A DNA stretch of 64,000 bases from an uncultured Porphyromonadaceae bacterium (GTDB taxonomy: Bacteria; Bacteroidota; Bacteroidia; Bacteroidales; Muribaculaceae): contig CAMWLS010000002.1 in the NCBI GenBank assembly GCA_947175205.1, positions 1 through 64,000 of the forward strand. The letters are read 5' to 3'. The first letter of the stretch is position 1. Every line of letters starts with the position of its first letter. The position numbers were made by a program, and so were the translations under genes. Below are positions 1-9,244 of this stretch, one piece after another. The notes under the pieces were generated by a model. The model did not search any database and had not been told where the DNA came from. It worked only from the letters and a program-made list of their open reading frames with translations.

Positions 1-5
1 TTTCT

Positions 6-14
6 GCAAAGGTA
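6..14 (-). promoter_or_regulatory. Bacteroidota -7 promoter element reading off the left edge
   Basis: Read on the minus strand this is TAccTTTGC, the Bacteroidota -7 consensus. It would drive a minus-strand gene whose start lies outside the window. Confidence 0.5.
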
Positions 15-123
15 AGAATTTATATACTAAACACAGCTTTTTTACTATGCGCCAAGATTACTCCACCTTCCTCCAACCCAAAAGTTTCCACACAAACCAT
101 CGGCTTATAGTAAAAAGCAGTGT

Positions 124-204
124 TTAGGCGTAGAGGTTGCAGAGGCGGAATATAAAGAATTGGATGTCGTTGACGCCGTGTAGTTTTTGCACGTAGTAAA
201 AAAG
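124..204 (-). pseudogene. Possible C-terminal gene remnant
   Basis: A short open frame on the minus strand ends at a TAA (124-126) and encodes a peptide with the segment YYVQKLHGVNDIQFFIFRLC. The composition looks like a real protein tail, but an in-frame stop lies a few codons upstream of the part shown and no start is visible. I cannot name a family. The rest of 15-242 shows nothing I can assign. Confidence 0.25.
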
Positions 205-242
205 CTGTATAGAAGTAATATTACTTTATGACAGGATATAGG

Positions 243-293
243 AAAAAAAGGACGTGTCTGGCGGCGCTTAATGATTGCGCTCCGGACACGTCC
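243..293 (-). terminator. Intrinsic terminator of the fimbrillin operon
   Basis: Arms 250-258 and 285-293 are a perfect inverted repeat (GGACGTGTC), with an inner GCGC pair (264-267 with 277-280). On the minus strand the hairpin is followed by a run of seven T (243-249). Confidence 0.85.
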
Positions 294-323
294 GAAAATT
301 GTACGTAGCTTATATTTCAGTGA

Positions 324-1415
324 TTACTCAACGCTGGCAGTGTTCTCGCTGGCATCAACACCGAATACCATGTCCACACGGGTTGAGTTATCCCATGAGT
401 CGTTGCCTGACAGTGACTGCTCTGCTGCAAATACAATGGGCTCAATACCTGCGGTTGAACCGGAGATATTGATGCTATACTGGTAAATATTACCCTTATT
501 CCACTGGGGTGACCAGGTTCCTACAATGTTACGCTCCAGAACTGCCTGACCATCCTTCTTCACAACAATAGAGAAGTGAATCTTGGCATTTTCATTCTTG
601 CCGGTTTCATAAAGCTTGGGAATTACAAATGCCTCAGTAGTGGTGAGGTTGCTGCCTGTGGTATTCTCTACATAGCTGTCTGCAGGAACATTAAGCATTA
701 CATAGGGGTTTGTCTCTGTGCCGGTGTAACCGCTCCAGCTTCCTGTGCCTACATTGAAGTCTGCTCTGTTGTAGAATGAAGAAACATAAACGTTTGAGAT
801 ATAAACCTGGTAGTCAGCAGGGAAGTCTGTTGAGAATACAGCCTTGATCTTACACAGTGCGTGTGTGAAAGCCAGTGATACATCTCTATTACCGCTCTCC
901 AGCGCATGTATGTCCTCATTCTCAGCTGTTACAAGGTCGTGCTGGTGATTAGAGTCACACAGATACTGTGAGATGGTCAGGGCACGGTTGTCAACACTGG
1001 GGTTGGTGGCGTCAAAGAGGCTGAAGTAAGGAGTACCGTTACCATTAGCCAGAGCCACATCAGCGCAGCTGTAAGCATAGAAATAGTAAGTACAGCCTGG
1101 AACCCAGTAACGTACACCGTCATATGTCCACTTCTTCTGACCGGGTCTGTCAGGATCATCCACCTTGTGTACGGGTACACTGTTAAAAATCTGGATGGGG
1201 GTGGCCATGCCAGGCTTTACATAGTAACCATAAACAAGGAAGTTGTCAAAGGAATTGTTGTCAAGGTCTCCATCCACAGCGCGTGTAGACTTGTTGACTA
1301 CATTCTGAAATCCGATAGCATTACCCTGGGTACTGCTTACATCTACTACATCTTCCGATGTACATGCAGAGAGTGTCATAAGACACGCTGCTCCAATTAA
1401 TAGATTCTTTTTCAT
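324..1415 (-). CDS. Fimbrillin family lipoprotein (fimbrial subunit or tip protein)
   Basis: Predicted 363-residue surface lipoprotein. A short hydrophobic signal ends in LSAC with the lipidated Cys at residue 18. The segment STRA follows near residues 43-46; in characterised Bacteroidales fimbrillins an Arg at such a place is cleaved by an outer-membrane protease to free a beta strand for donor-strand assembly. The remainder is beta-rich and ends in an acidic tail. It is the last gene of a minus-strand set with a DUF5119 and a DUF3575 protein, a usual arrangement for Bacteroidales fimbria-like loci. Whether it is a stalk, anchor or tip subunit cannot be told from sequence alone. Confidence 0.8.
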   Translation of the reverse strand: MKKNLLIGAACLMTLSACTSEDVVDVSSTQGNAIGFQNVVNKSTRAVDGDLDNNSFDNFLVYGYYVKPGMATPIQIFNSVPVHKVDDPDRPGQKKWTYDGVRYWVPGCTYYFYAYSCADVALANGNGTPYFSLFDATNPSVDNRALTISQYLCDSNHQHDLVTAENEDIHALESGNRDVSLAFTHALCKIKAVFSTDFPADYQVYISNVYVSSFYNRADFNVGTGSWSGYTGTETNPYVMLNVPADSYVENTTGSNLTTTEAFVIPKLYETGKNENAKIHFSIVVKKDGQAVLERNIVGTWSPQWNKGNIYQYSINISGSTAGIEPIVFAAEQSLSGNDSWDNSTRVDMVFGVDASENTASVE

Positions 1416-1479
1416 CGCTTTGATTTGATTAATAATTATAGTTTATAGTGTTTCTTTCAAAAGAATAATCGGTTCTGTT

Positions 1480-2529
1480 TTAATTTGAGTTGATAGGCAG
1501 GTCAACATCCACCTCGCCCCATCCTGAGAGGTCCACGTCAAAACCGCCTGAATCTGATGACGGCTCATTCTGCTCATCTTCAATGCGAATTCCGGAGATA
1601 TTTATCACACCGCCACGCGGCTGGTTCTTTAGCTGCTCCGCCACATCATAATTAAACTCAAGAGTCTTGCCATTTGTCAGCAGAACTTCCAGGTTCAGGG
1701 TGTAAGGGCGTTCCTGGACATCTGCATCACCGGTACGACCGTAATATTCATCCGGAAATCCGGGGACGCCAAATGAACGTACACGGGCCTCACATCCATA
1801 ATCCGTGACCTCACAGTCATAGAGGACTATAATGGCTTCATCTGAGGTCCTGCCGTCACGCAGATACACTGACTCTGCCATGCCGGCCAGCGCACCGCGG
1901 GCCAGACGCACATGCTGCAGCCCATACTCAAACTCATAGCGCACCACATATGTAAAAACCAGCGGCTGCATCTTCACCGGGAGAGGCCACACCTCATGCA
2001 CGGCAACATTGGGAACGCTCTCAACAAAGGCCGAGTACAGCACATCCGGCGGATTAGCGGACCTCGTGTCAGGATGCCGTTCCATCAGATAGGCTATTGA
2101 ACCGCGTGAACGCGGAGTGGCCGAGGCACGGGCATTAGGCAGTGATGCAATGTCTGAGAGCACTATATACTCCGTATCTCCATTGTAGAAAAGGAATGAA
2201 CGCACACCTTTTTCTTTAAGCACAACATTGTCACCCACCGGAGAGAAATACTGTTCTCCGTCAGGAGCATTATCCCTGTACTTCACCAGATTAACCCATT
2301 CCGGAACTCCGGGCCTGAGGAAATCATACTCAAAGCCGTAAAATCCCGTATTCCAGTGATCAGGAAGCGCCGTGCCGTAATCACGCTCCCACTCCTGCTC
2401 CCAGTCAAAGGTCACAGCAGCCTGAGGATAGTGATTATAGCATAACTCCGTGCGCTCGCATGCCGACAGCAATGCAAGCACCAGAGGCATAACAGCTATT
2501 ATAAAAATATTTCTTACAACTAACTTCAT
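1480..2529 (-). CDS. DUF5119 family lipoprotein of the fimbria-like locus
   Basis: A 349-residue lipoprotein: signal peptide with lipobox LSAC (Cys 24), directly followed by ERTELCYNH and AAVTFDWEQEW, the N-terminal signature I associate with DUF5119. I start it at the ATG at 2529 because the in-frame codon nine bases upstream is TTG. It sits 15 bases behind the DUF3575 gene and ahead of the fimbrillin gene, so the three are probably cotranscribed. DUF5119 proteins are recurrent partners of fimbrillins and may anchor or accessorise the fibre; the exact role is not established. Confidence 0.75.
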   Translation of the reverse strand: MKLVVRNIFIIAVMPLVLALLSACERTELCYNHYPQAAVTFDWEQEWERDYGTALPDHWNTGFYGFEYDFLRPGVPEWVNLVKYRDNAPDGEQYFSPVGDNVVLKEKGVRSFLFYNGDTEYIVLSDIASLPNARASATPRSRGSIAYLMERHPDTRSANPPDVLYSAFVESVPNVAVHEVWPLPVKMQPLVFTYVVRYEFEYGLQHVRLARGALAGMAESVYLRDGRTSDEAIIVLYDCEVTDYGCEARVRSFGVPGFPDEYYGRTGDADVQERPYTLNLEVLLTNGKTLEFNYDVAEQLKNQPRGGVINISGIRIEDEQNEPSSDSGGFDVDLSGWGEVDVDLPINSN

Positions 2530-2544
2530 TATTACCAATTGTGA

Positions 2545-3765
2545 TTATTTGCCAGGCAATCTCCACACCAGAGAGAACTTGACTCTAAGGGGACCGAAGT
2601 AATTGATATTCTTGGTCAGCTGATACAGATAATGGCCGTCCATGGGTACATACACCTTGTCTCGCAAACGCATATAGCCCACTCCTATACCGGCTTCCAG
2701 AGACAGATACTTACTGATGGGCCACATATACCCAACAGACACACCGCCTAGGCCACCTTCGCCCTCATGGCCCTTCTTGCCGTTGCAGAGGTCATACCAT
2801 GCCGCTCCGCCAAAAACGCCCACATACATGCCGTGGAAGCGTGAACGGTTGATAACCCAGTAACGGAGCTCCGGCATTACTGTGGCCAGACGGTAAACCT
2901 TATGGGGATTCTCCTTGGCATACCAGGCTGACTGACCCTCAAGAGCCACTGACCAGCGATCACGGAAATGCCATTCCACCTCAAGATTAGGCATCAGCGC
3001 GGCATAATAAAGCATATTTGTCTTCAACGCCAGCGGCAGAAATGACCGCTTCTGCGAAGATTCAGTCAAATCTCCGGCTACTGCCTCCGCAGAGGCACGC
3101 GGCTCACCATCCAGCACTGCCTCTGCGGGCACCTGCGCTTCCTCTACAAGGACTGACGCATCAGCAGCCTGACCATCATCACCGCTGACATTATAATAAC
3201 TCACAGCGCTTACATATCTTAAGCGAGGATAGAGATTTTCCAGCATCCAGCGGTACGACTCTCCGCCACCCACCGTCCTAAGCATGCTCTTACGCAGGTC
3301 CACAAGCGTGCCGTCAGGCGCATATTTTATAAGCGACGCATCATTCAGCACATCAAGAATCTTTTCCCTGTCAGGAACTCCGCTCTCAGTTTCCACCAGG
3401 TGTTTCAGCTCTTCCCACGCCTCACCTTCAGCACGCAGCTGTATTTTGTCACTGCCCACTCCGCCATTTCGGGAGATATATGCACTCACCTCGCGGGCAC
3501 GCCTGAGTGATAAAGGTTCATTTATGCTCAGAGATCCTTCCGGGGAGGCATATCCTGAAACGGCCACATGGTCCAGCTGACCCGCTCCAAGTGCAGCACG
3601 CAGTCTGCTGATGAAACAGTCCATCAGCTCTGCATTATCGCCCCTGGAAGCATCATAACGCCCCTCATTTATACTGAAGTACACCCTTACCGTATCAGCC
3701 TCTTTCTGCCCTAAGGCAACAAAAAAAGCAATCACCGCAAGTGTACTCGCAATAATTCTTTTCAT
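2545..3765 (-). CDS. DUF3575 outer-membrane protein with OmpA-like segment
   Basis: A 406-residue exported protein. Residues 1 to about 19 form a signal peptide. Residues 25-110 resemble an OmpA-type peptidoglycan-binding fold (SGYASPEGS, then RRAREVSAYI). The C-terminal half from about residue 240 (KTNMLYYAALMPNLEVEW onward) is a DUF3575 beta-barrel-like domain with alternating aromatic strands. First gene of the fimbria-like operon, with a -7 box at 3808-3816. In Bacteroidales fimbrial loci such proteins probably link the fibre to the outer membrane or cell wall; that function is inference from context. Confidence 0.75.
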   Translation of the reverse strand: MKRIIASTLAVIAFFVALGQKEADTVRVYFSINEGRYDASRGDNAELMDCFISRLRAALGAGQLDHVAVSGYASPEGSLSINEPLSLRRAREVSAYISRNGGVGSDKIQLRAEGEAWEELKHLVETESGVPDREKILDVLNDASLIKYAPDGTLVDLRKSMLRTVGGGESYRWMLENLYPRLRYVSAVSYYNVSGDDGQAADASVLVEEAQVPAEAVLDGEPRASAEAVAGDLTESSQKRSFLPLALKTNMLYYAALMPNLEVEWHFRDRWSVALEGQSAWYAKENPHKVYRLATVMPELRYWVINRSRFHGMYVGVFGGAAWYDLCNGKKGHEGEGGLGGVSVGYMWPISKYLSLEAGIGVGYMRLRDKVYVPMDGHYLYQLTKNINYFGPLRVKFSLVWRLPGK

Positions 3766-3807
3766 ATAACAACACCGTCTCTAAGTAAGAGATACATAAA
3801 ACTAAAC

Positions 3808-3816
3808 GCAAAGATA
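3808..3816 (-). promoter_or_regulatory. -7 promoter element for the DUF3575 operon
   Basis: Minus-strand TAtcTTTGC, about 45 bases upstream of the ATG at 3765. No clear -33 TTTG is seen. The remaining 3817-4200 is AT-rich and shows no gene. Confidence 0.6.
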
Positions 3817-4220
3817 TAAAAATAATTTGCCATATAAGAGTAAATTAAGCATTTCTTCAAATTAATTCACAATGCATAATCACAAAACGGTTAAAGTTCA
3901 CATGTATGCAAATTACAATCATTCACTTTGTCAACTTGTGAGATAAAATATTTTCTGCTGAAAGCATTTATACGGCCAAATAAATTAAAAACAATTAGAG
4001 AATCCGCAACATATGTTAAATACACATTTAACGCTTATTAAACCTGTCATTTCTCGGTTTATCGCCCCTCTGCAGCCATCTTACCCGCCCCGTTCCCATG
4101 CCGCCATACAGTGGCCCCTGACGCCTCATTAGCGGATCAACAGAAGATTCTCTATAAATGTGTCACCGGGCCCTTCCATAAAAAAAACGTCAAATTATTT
4201 CATTTATAAATATTTTGTGT

Positions 4221-4228
4221 TACCTTTG
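4221..4228 (+). promoter_or_regulatory. -7 promoter element for acpP
   Basis: TAccTTTG followed by C, 45 bases before the acpP ATG. Confidence 0.7.
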
Positions 4229-4273
4229 CACCGCGAAAATTCTTGAACAATAATAATTAAAAAAACAAAAACC

Positions 4274-4510
4274 ATGTCAGAAATTGCAGATCGCGTAAAA
4301 GCAATCATCGTTGACAAGCTCAGCGTAGACGAAGACAAAGTAACTGAAACAGCAGCATTCACCACCGACCTCGGCGCTGACTCACTCGACACTGTAGAAC
4401 TCATCATGGAATTTGAAAAGGAATTTGACCTGTCTATTCCCGATGACCAGGCAGAAAAGATTGCAACTGTAGGCGATGCAGTAGCTTTCATTGAAGCCGC
4501 TAAGAAGTAA
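4274..4510 (+). CDS. acpP: Acyl carrier protein
   Basis: A 78-residue acidic protein, the usual ACP length. The motif [15 protein letters not shown] contains the Ser that receives 4'-phosphopantetheine and the recognition helix. It carries growing acyl chains for type II fatty acid synthesis in the cytoplasm. Its own strong promoter lies at 4221, and fabF follows after 242 bases with a terminator-like hairpin in between, which would favour excess acpP transcript. Confidence 0.98.
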   Translation: MSEIADRVKAIIVDKLSVDEDKVTETAAFTTDLGADSLDTVELIMEFEKEFDLSIPDDQAEKIATVGDAVAFIEAAKK

Positions 4511-4563
4511 GAAACTCACCACTCTGTTAGCTGACACGCCTTAGTGCCGCAGCAACAGACTCC

Positions 4564-4645
4564 ACCATCCGGACAGCGCCCGTGGCGCACAGCTGCCTGT
4601 GCTTTACAGCATAGGGCTGTTTCCCCCGGATGGTATCATCTTTTT
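4564..4645 (+). terminator. Terminator or attenuator between acpP and fabF
   Basis: ACCATCCGG (4564-4572) pairs perfectly with CCGGATGGT (4626-4634), and a T tract (4640-4645) follows. Because fabF lies downstream without an obvious promoter, partial read-through is likely. Confidence 0.65.
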
Positions 4646-4752
4646 ATGAGCCGTCTTTAAACTCTGAAAACCGCACAGCATTAAGGTGCTGTTACACAGA
4701 GTATTGCATCATGAAGCTCATTATATACGCTTAACCCTATATAAGCCTTTAA

Positions 4753-6018
4753 ATGGAATTAAAAAGAGTAGTTGTAACCGGCATGGGTGCCATTTCACCC
4801 CTGGGTAATGATGTTAAGACCACCTGGGAAAACGCCCTTAAGGGAGAAAGCGGTGCCGGCCCCATCACACACTTTGACGCCTCACTTTTCAAGACCCAGT
4901 TTGCATGTGAGGTTAAGAATTTTGATGCCGCCGCACACTTTGACCGTAAGAAACTCCGCCAGCTGGACCTCTACGCCCAGTATGCCATAGTGGCAGCCCG
5001 TCAGGCTGTGGAAGACGCCGGCCTTGACAAGGAAGGCGCCGTTAACAAGGACCGCGTGGGCGTTATTGTGGCAGCCGGTATCGGCGGCCTCCACACCTTT
5101 GAGGAAGAAGCCGGATATTACGCCATGAATGAAGAAAAAGGGCCCAAATATAACCCCTTCTTCATTCCCAAGATGATTGCTGACATTGCCTCAGGTCATA
5201 TTTCCATGGAATATGGTTTCCATGGCCCCAACTTTGGTACTGTAAGCGCATGCGCATCTTCAAATAATGCCATCATTGATGCTTTTAACCTTATCCGTCT
5301 GGGTAAGGCTCAGGCCATCCTTGCCGGCGGCGCTGAAGCTGCCATCTTCCCTGCCGGTGTTGGCGGCTTCAATTCCATGCATGCCCTCAGCACCCGCAAT
5401 GATGACCCCAAGGGAGCTTCACGTCCTTTCAGCAAGTCTCGTGACGGTTTTGTCATGGGTGAAGGTTCAGCAGTCCTGGTGCTGGAAGAAATGGAACATG
5501 CCCTGGCTCGCGGCGCTAAAATTTATGCTGAAGTGGCCGGCGGCGGTCTGAGCGCTGACGCCTATCACCTCACAGCCACACATCCTGAAGGTCTGGGCGC
5601 CATTCTGGCCATGAATTCAGCCCTGGAAGATGCCGGCATGAAGCCTGAGGACATTGACTACATCAACGTTCACGGCACCTCAACCCCCGTGGGTGACATC
5701 TCAGAAATTAAAGCCATCAAGGAAGTCTTTGGTGACCACGCTTATAAACTGAATATTTCTTCCACCAAGTCCATGACCGGACACCTCCTGGGTGCCACCG
5801 GAGCTCTGGAAGCCATGTTCAGCGTTAAAGCCGTTCAGGATAATATAGTGCCCCCCACTATTAACCATGCTCCTGATGACCTGGACCCCGAGATTGACTA
5901 TACCCTCAACTTCACCTTTGACCGTGCTCAGGAACGTCCCGTACGTGCAGCACTCTCTAACTCATTCGGTTTCGGCGGTCACAACGCCACCGTGATAGTG
6001 AAGAAGTTTGAGAAATAA
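4753..6018 (+). CDS. fabF: Beta-ketoacyl-ACP synthase II
   Basis: A 421-residue condensing enzyme that elongates acyl-ACP with malonyl-ACP. The catalytic Cys is in TVSACASSNNAI, and the two His are in NVHGTSTPVGD and SMTGHLLGATGA. The C-terminal NSFGFGGHNA glycine-rich motif is intact. Length and motifs are typical of FabF rather than FabB. In many Bacteroidales acpP-fabF is followed by rnc (ribonuclease III); here a terminator and a helicase gene follow instead. Confidence 0.97.
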   Translation: MELKRVVVTGMGAISPLGNDVKTTWENALKGESGAGPITHFDASLFKTQFACEVKNFDAAAHFDRKKLRQLDLYAQYAIVAARQAVEDAGLDKEGAVNKDRVGVIVAAGIGGLHTFEEEAGYYAMNEEKGPKYNPFFIPKMIADIASGHISMEYGFHGPNFGTVSACASSNNAIIDAFNLIRLGKAQAILAGGAEAAIFPAGVGGFNSMHALSTRNDDPKGASRPFSKSRDGFVMGEGSAVLVLEEMEHALARGAKIYAEVAGGGLSADAYHLTATHPEGLGAILAMNSALEDAGMKPEDIDYINVHGTSTPVGDISEIKAIKEVFGDHAYKLNISSTKSMTGHLLGATGALEAMFSVKAVQDNIVPPTINHAPDDLDPEIDYTLNFTFDRAQERPVRAALSNSFGFGGHNATVIVKKFEK

Positions 6019-6043
6019 ATAGCACAAACTCCACAACATCTTA

Positions 6044-6085
6044 GGGCGGTGTGTCAGAGTCCCTGGCACACCGCCCATATTTTTG
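6044..6085 (+). terminator. Intrinsic terminator after fabF
   Basis: Perfect ten-base arms GGGCGGTGTG (6044-6053) and CACACCGCCC (6067-6076), followed by ATATTTTTG. Confidence 0.9.
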
Positions 6086-6174
6086 TCTTGACATACCGCT
6101 CCGGTTCTATGTGTGCGAAATACCCGCTACACTTCACACATGAACACGGCAGCCTTGTGCGCTGTTAACCATGT

Positions 6175-8091
6175 ATGGAAACCCTTGCGGACAAGACATC
6201 TTTTCCCTTAACTGCTTCCGGCACGGAAGCCTTTCTTGCCGGACCCATGGTCAGCGGCATAGGCTCTGTTTACGCAAAGAGGCTGGTGGAAAAATTTGGC
6301 ACTCAGGCCATAGATACACTCCTTAACAGCCCACAGGAAGCCGCAACCGTAAAAGGGCTGAGCTTGGCCAAGGCTCAGGAAGTGGCGGAAAGCATCCGCT
6401 CATGTCCCCACCCTGTTGAGCCGGTGGTGTTCATGTACGGCTGCGGCATAAGTGACACCTTCATAGAGCGCATACTTCACAAATACCGCAAGAAAACACC
6501 GTCAGTGATAATGGCTGACCCTTATGGCATGGTAGAGGACGTATGGCAGCTGTCATTTTTCACAGCGGATAAAATTGGCAAGGCTCTCAGAATCCAACCC
6601 TCTGACCCGCGACGTTTACGCGGCGCTCTGATAACGGCTGTAAAACACTTTTCTGAACAGGGCCATGTCTATGCCGTCCCGGAAGAAGCCGTGACCTATG
6701 CCGCAGAAATAACGGGCGTGTCTGCAGACACCGTTCACGCACAGGTTGAAACAGTTGCGCGGCAGGGTCGTCTCATTCTTAGCCACGGAGGCTTATATCT
6801 CCCTGTCTTTTACCGCGCTGAAAAAGAGGCCGCACGTAAGCTCAGAGAACTCTCATCTGTTACACTTGCAGAGGTTCCTGTAAGCGAAATCCCTCAGCAG
6901 GATATTCACGGAAACACTTATAGCCCCACGCAACTCAGCGCCATCAGCATGGCTCTTAGCTCACCGGTGGCTGTCCTCACCGGAGGTCCGGGGTCAGGGA
7001 AGACCACTGTTCTCCGTGCCGTCACGGATTATATGCAAGGTTCAGGGAAGAAAGTAACCCTGGCTGCTCCCACAGGACGCGCTGCCAAGCGTCTCAGCGC
7101 TCTTACCGGGTGCAAAGCCTCCACCATACACAGCCTCCTGGGCTACAGGCAGGGCGAAGGCTACAGCACTTCCTCCATTGACACGGACATGCTCATCATA
7201 GATGAAAGCTCCATGATGGAACAGGTGCTGTTTAATCATCTGCTGCAGGCTCTCAAGCCGGGAACACGGGTTCTCCTGGTGGGAGATGTAAACCAGCTCC
7301 CGGCTATAGGGGCCGGTGATGTCATGCGCCAGCTGATATCCTCCGGAGCCGTTCCTGTGGCTGTGCTGGAGGAAAACTTCCGTCAGGCTGAAGGGAGTCT
7401 CATTGCTGCCGGTGCGGCTGACATAAACCGTGGACGCATACCTCAGGGCAGTTCGCACGGTGACCTTATGATAATAGAAGAAAACACCGTTGCGGAAATC
7501 CATACCCGCATAATAAAGCTGGTCACTGAGGAACTCCCGGCCATCAGGGGTATTAAGCCCACGGAAATACGTGTCATAAGCCCGCAACAGATAGGTCCCT
7601 TGGGTGCCAGACAGCTTAACATTGACCTTCAGGAAAAGCTTAACCCCTCCGGCCCGGAACTGCGCCGCGGCAGTACCGTCATGCGTCAGGGCGACCCTGT
7701 GATGCAGACTGCCAACTCCCGCGAGCGCGGTGTCTACAACGGGGAGGTGGGAATAATCACTGATGTCAATACAGAACTTCAGACACTCAGCGTCACTTTT
7801 GCGGACGGCCGCTTCAGCACTTACCACCGCACCGAACTGAGCGAGCTGGTGCTGGCATACGCCACCACAGTACACAAACTCCAGGGCTCAGAAGTCAGAT
7901 ACATGATTTTACCCATAACCATGGCCCACAAACCCATGCTGTACCGCAATCTGCTTTACACCGGAGTGAGCCGTGCCACAGATCTCTGCGTGCTGGTAGG
8001 TCAGCCCCGGGCCCTGGAATACGCTGTTTCCCACACCCCCGCCACAGAACGCAACTCCAACTTCAGCCACAGACTCCAACCGGCGGACTGA
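6175..8091 (+). CDS. RecD/RecD2-type superfamily 1 DNA helicase
   Basis: A 638-residue ATP-dependent helicase. Residues about 20-75 form a helix-hairpin-helix-like region (VSGIGSVYAKRLVEKFG). Walker A is GGPGSGKTT near residue 270 and Walker B is MLIIDESSMM near 338. The C-terminal UvrD-like motif includes ATTVHKLQGSE and GVSRA. A stop codon (6166-6168) precedes the start in frame, so the N-terminal OB-like domain of about 80 residues found in longer RecD2 proteins is absent. It probably acts in DNA repair; RecBC partners are not in the window. Confidence 0.9.
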   Translation: METLADKTSFPLTASGTEAFLAGPMVSGIGSVYAKRLVEKFGTQAIDTLLNSPQEAATVKGLSLAKAQEVAESIRSCPHPVEPVVFMYGCGISDTFIERILHKYRKKTPSVIMADPYGMVEDVWQLSFFTADKIGKALRIQPSDPRRLRGALITAVKHFSEQGHVYAVPEEAVTYAAEITGVSADTVHAQVETVARQGRLILSHGGLYLPVFYRAEKEAARKLRELSSVTLAEVPVSEIPQQDIHGNTYSPTQLSAISMALSSPVAVLTGGPGSGKTTVLRAVTDYMQGSGKKVTLAAPTGRAAKRLSALTGCKASTIHSLLGYRQGEGYSTSSIDTDMLIIDESSMMEQVLFNHLLQALKPGTRVLLVGDVNQLPAIGAGDVMRQLISSGAVPVAVLEENFRQAEGSLIAAGAADINRGRIPQGSSHGDLMIIEENTVAEIHTRIIKLVTEELPAIRGIKPTEIRVISPQQIGPLGARQLNIDLQEKLNPSGPELRRGSTVMRQGDPVMQTANSRERGVYNGEVGIITDVNTELQTLSVTFADGRFSTYHRTELSELVLAYATTVHKLQGSEVRYMILPITMAHKPMLYRNLLYTGVSRATDLCVLVGQPRALEYAVSHTPATERNSNFSHRLQPAD

Positions 8092-8904
8092 AAAACATCT
8101 TCAAGGTTTCAATACCTCCCGTATACAGGTATTAAATACCTAAAACAATTGTTATCTTATTTTCTCTTTATCACACTCTGTATGATTGGTGTATTATAAA
8201 AATTTCATAAGTTTGCATATGATATTAGACTTATGGGTCAAAATCCGTATCAAAGAGGAAGATGGCAAGATTGTTCTTTACAATAAGAAAGACCAGCCCA
8301 CTTACGATGTAACCGAATATCTACATTAAGTCTTTACTCCGCACATTCATATCGATTCTTGCGATTTCCCCCTTAGACACCCAAATTCGCGAAAAAAAAT
8401 CGCTAACTTAGCTCACATAATACGTTCAAAATCTGACAATGACCTAAAGGAACAAAGACATACGGTGAGAACCGAAAAAATTTGGAAACTCCCGAGTAGT
8501 CGTTACAGGCATTCTTTGCAGTTGTAAAGGGAGCATAGCTTGACAAGGTCAGCCTTCAGATGCAACAATGGATTTTTTTATTTTGTATGAAAGCAGCCGA
8601 GATACAAGATCCTCTCAACAGCTTTGAATCCAAATCCTTCCAAAGAAAAAGAAGTAAGGGTTCCTATGGATAATAGAATTTCCTCGGAGCTTAAAGATAC
8701 ACCCCGAACAAAATCTTTACATAACACCTTTTATTTGAAGCCGGGCAGATTCATATTCAAAAATAGCATAATTCAACCGGTAATCCACCAACTCCCGTAA
8801 TTGTCTCCCGTCTGTCTTTAACAAAATTTATTTGCGTGGCATAATCATTATCCTTTATGCTTTGTTAGTAATAATGAAAGTAAAACCTTTTTAATAAGAA
8901 TATT
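8092..8904. other. Gene-poor stretch of about 0.8 kb
   Basis: AT-rich and without a convincing full-length gene on either strand. It holds a short inverted repeat near 8111-8133 (AATACCT/AGGTATT), a -7-like TAagTTTG at 8208-8215, and the 36-codon reading frame listed separately. It may be a decayed accessory gene region. Confidence 0.5.
8219..8329 (+). pseudogene. 36-codon reading frame, probable gene fragment
   Basis: ATG at 8219 to TAA at 8327-8329 encodes a charged peptide with the segment IKEEDGKIVLYNKKDQPTYD. It is richer in charged residues than random AT-rich sequence would give, suggesting a remnant or very small gene. A -7-like TAagTTTG ends three bases before the ATG, too close for normal initiation. 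No family is recognised. Confidence 0.3.
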
Positions 8905-9198
8905 ATGATTTACACTGAGGCTATTAAATCCACACCCGTTGTATTGGTAGAATTCTACGCCACATGGTGTCCTCACTGCCAGAGGATGATGCCTGTTGTG
9001 GATCAGATTAAAGAACTCCTTGAAGGCTCTGTAAACGTTTATCAGCTTGATATTGATCAGAATCAGGAACTTGCTGACACTGAGAAGATTAATGCTACAC
9101 CCACCTTTGTAATCTATAAGAATGGAAAAGAAGCATGGCGTGAAAGCGGAGAAATGGGCGGACAGTATCTGCTGGACAAAATCAAATCATTTCTCTGA
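8905..9198 (+). CDS. Thioredoxin family protein
   Basis: A 97-residue single-domain thioredoxin fold. The redox motif is WCPHC (residues about 21-25), preceded by VVLVEFYAT and followed by the cis-Pro loop NATPTFVIY. There is no signal peptide, so it is probably cytoplasmic. CPHC differs from the classical CGPC. It starts a tight set with the VKOR gene (46-base gap) and a small peptide gene, so it may be a reducing or exchange partner for that oxidoreductase. Confidence 0.9.
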   Translation: MIYTEAIKSTPVVLVEFYATWCPHCQRMMPVVDQIKELLEGSVNVYQLDIDQNQELADTEKINATPTFVIYKNGKEAWRESGEMGGQYLLDKIKSFL

Positions 9199-9244
9199 CT
9201 GACACTCTGACCATCTCGGTCTGACCCCATAACACCGGAGCACC

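Noticed and set aside
7042..7875. 277-codon open frame on the minus strand
   Set aside because: Lies entirely antisense inside the RecD-type helicase, whose motifs are clear; composition (many His, Tyr, Gly, Cys) is that of a shadow frame.
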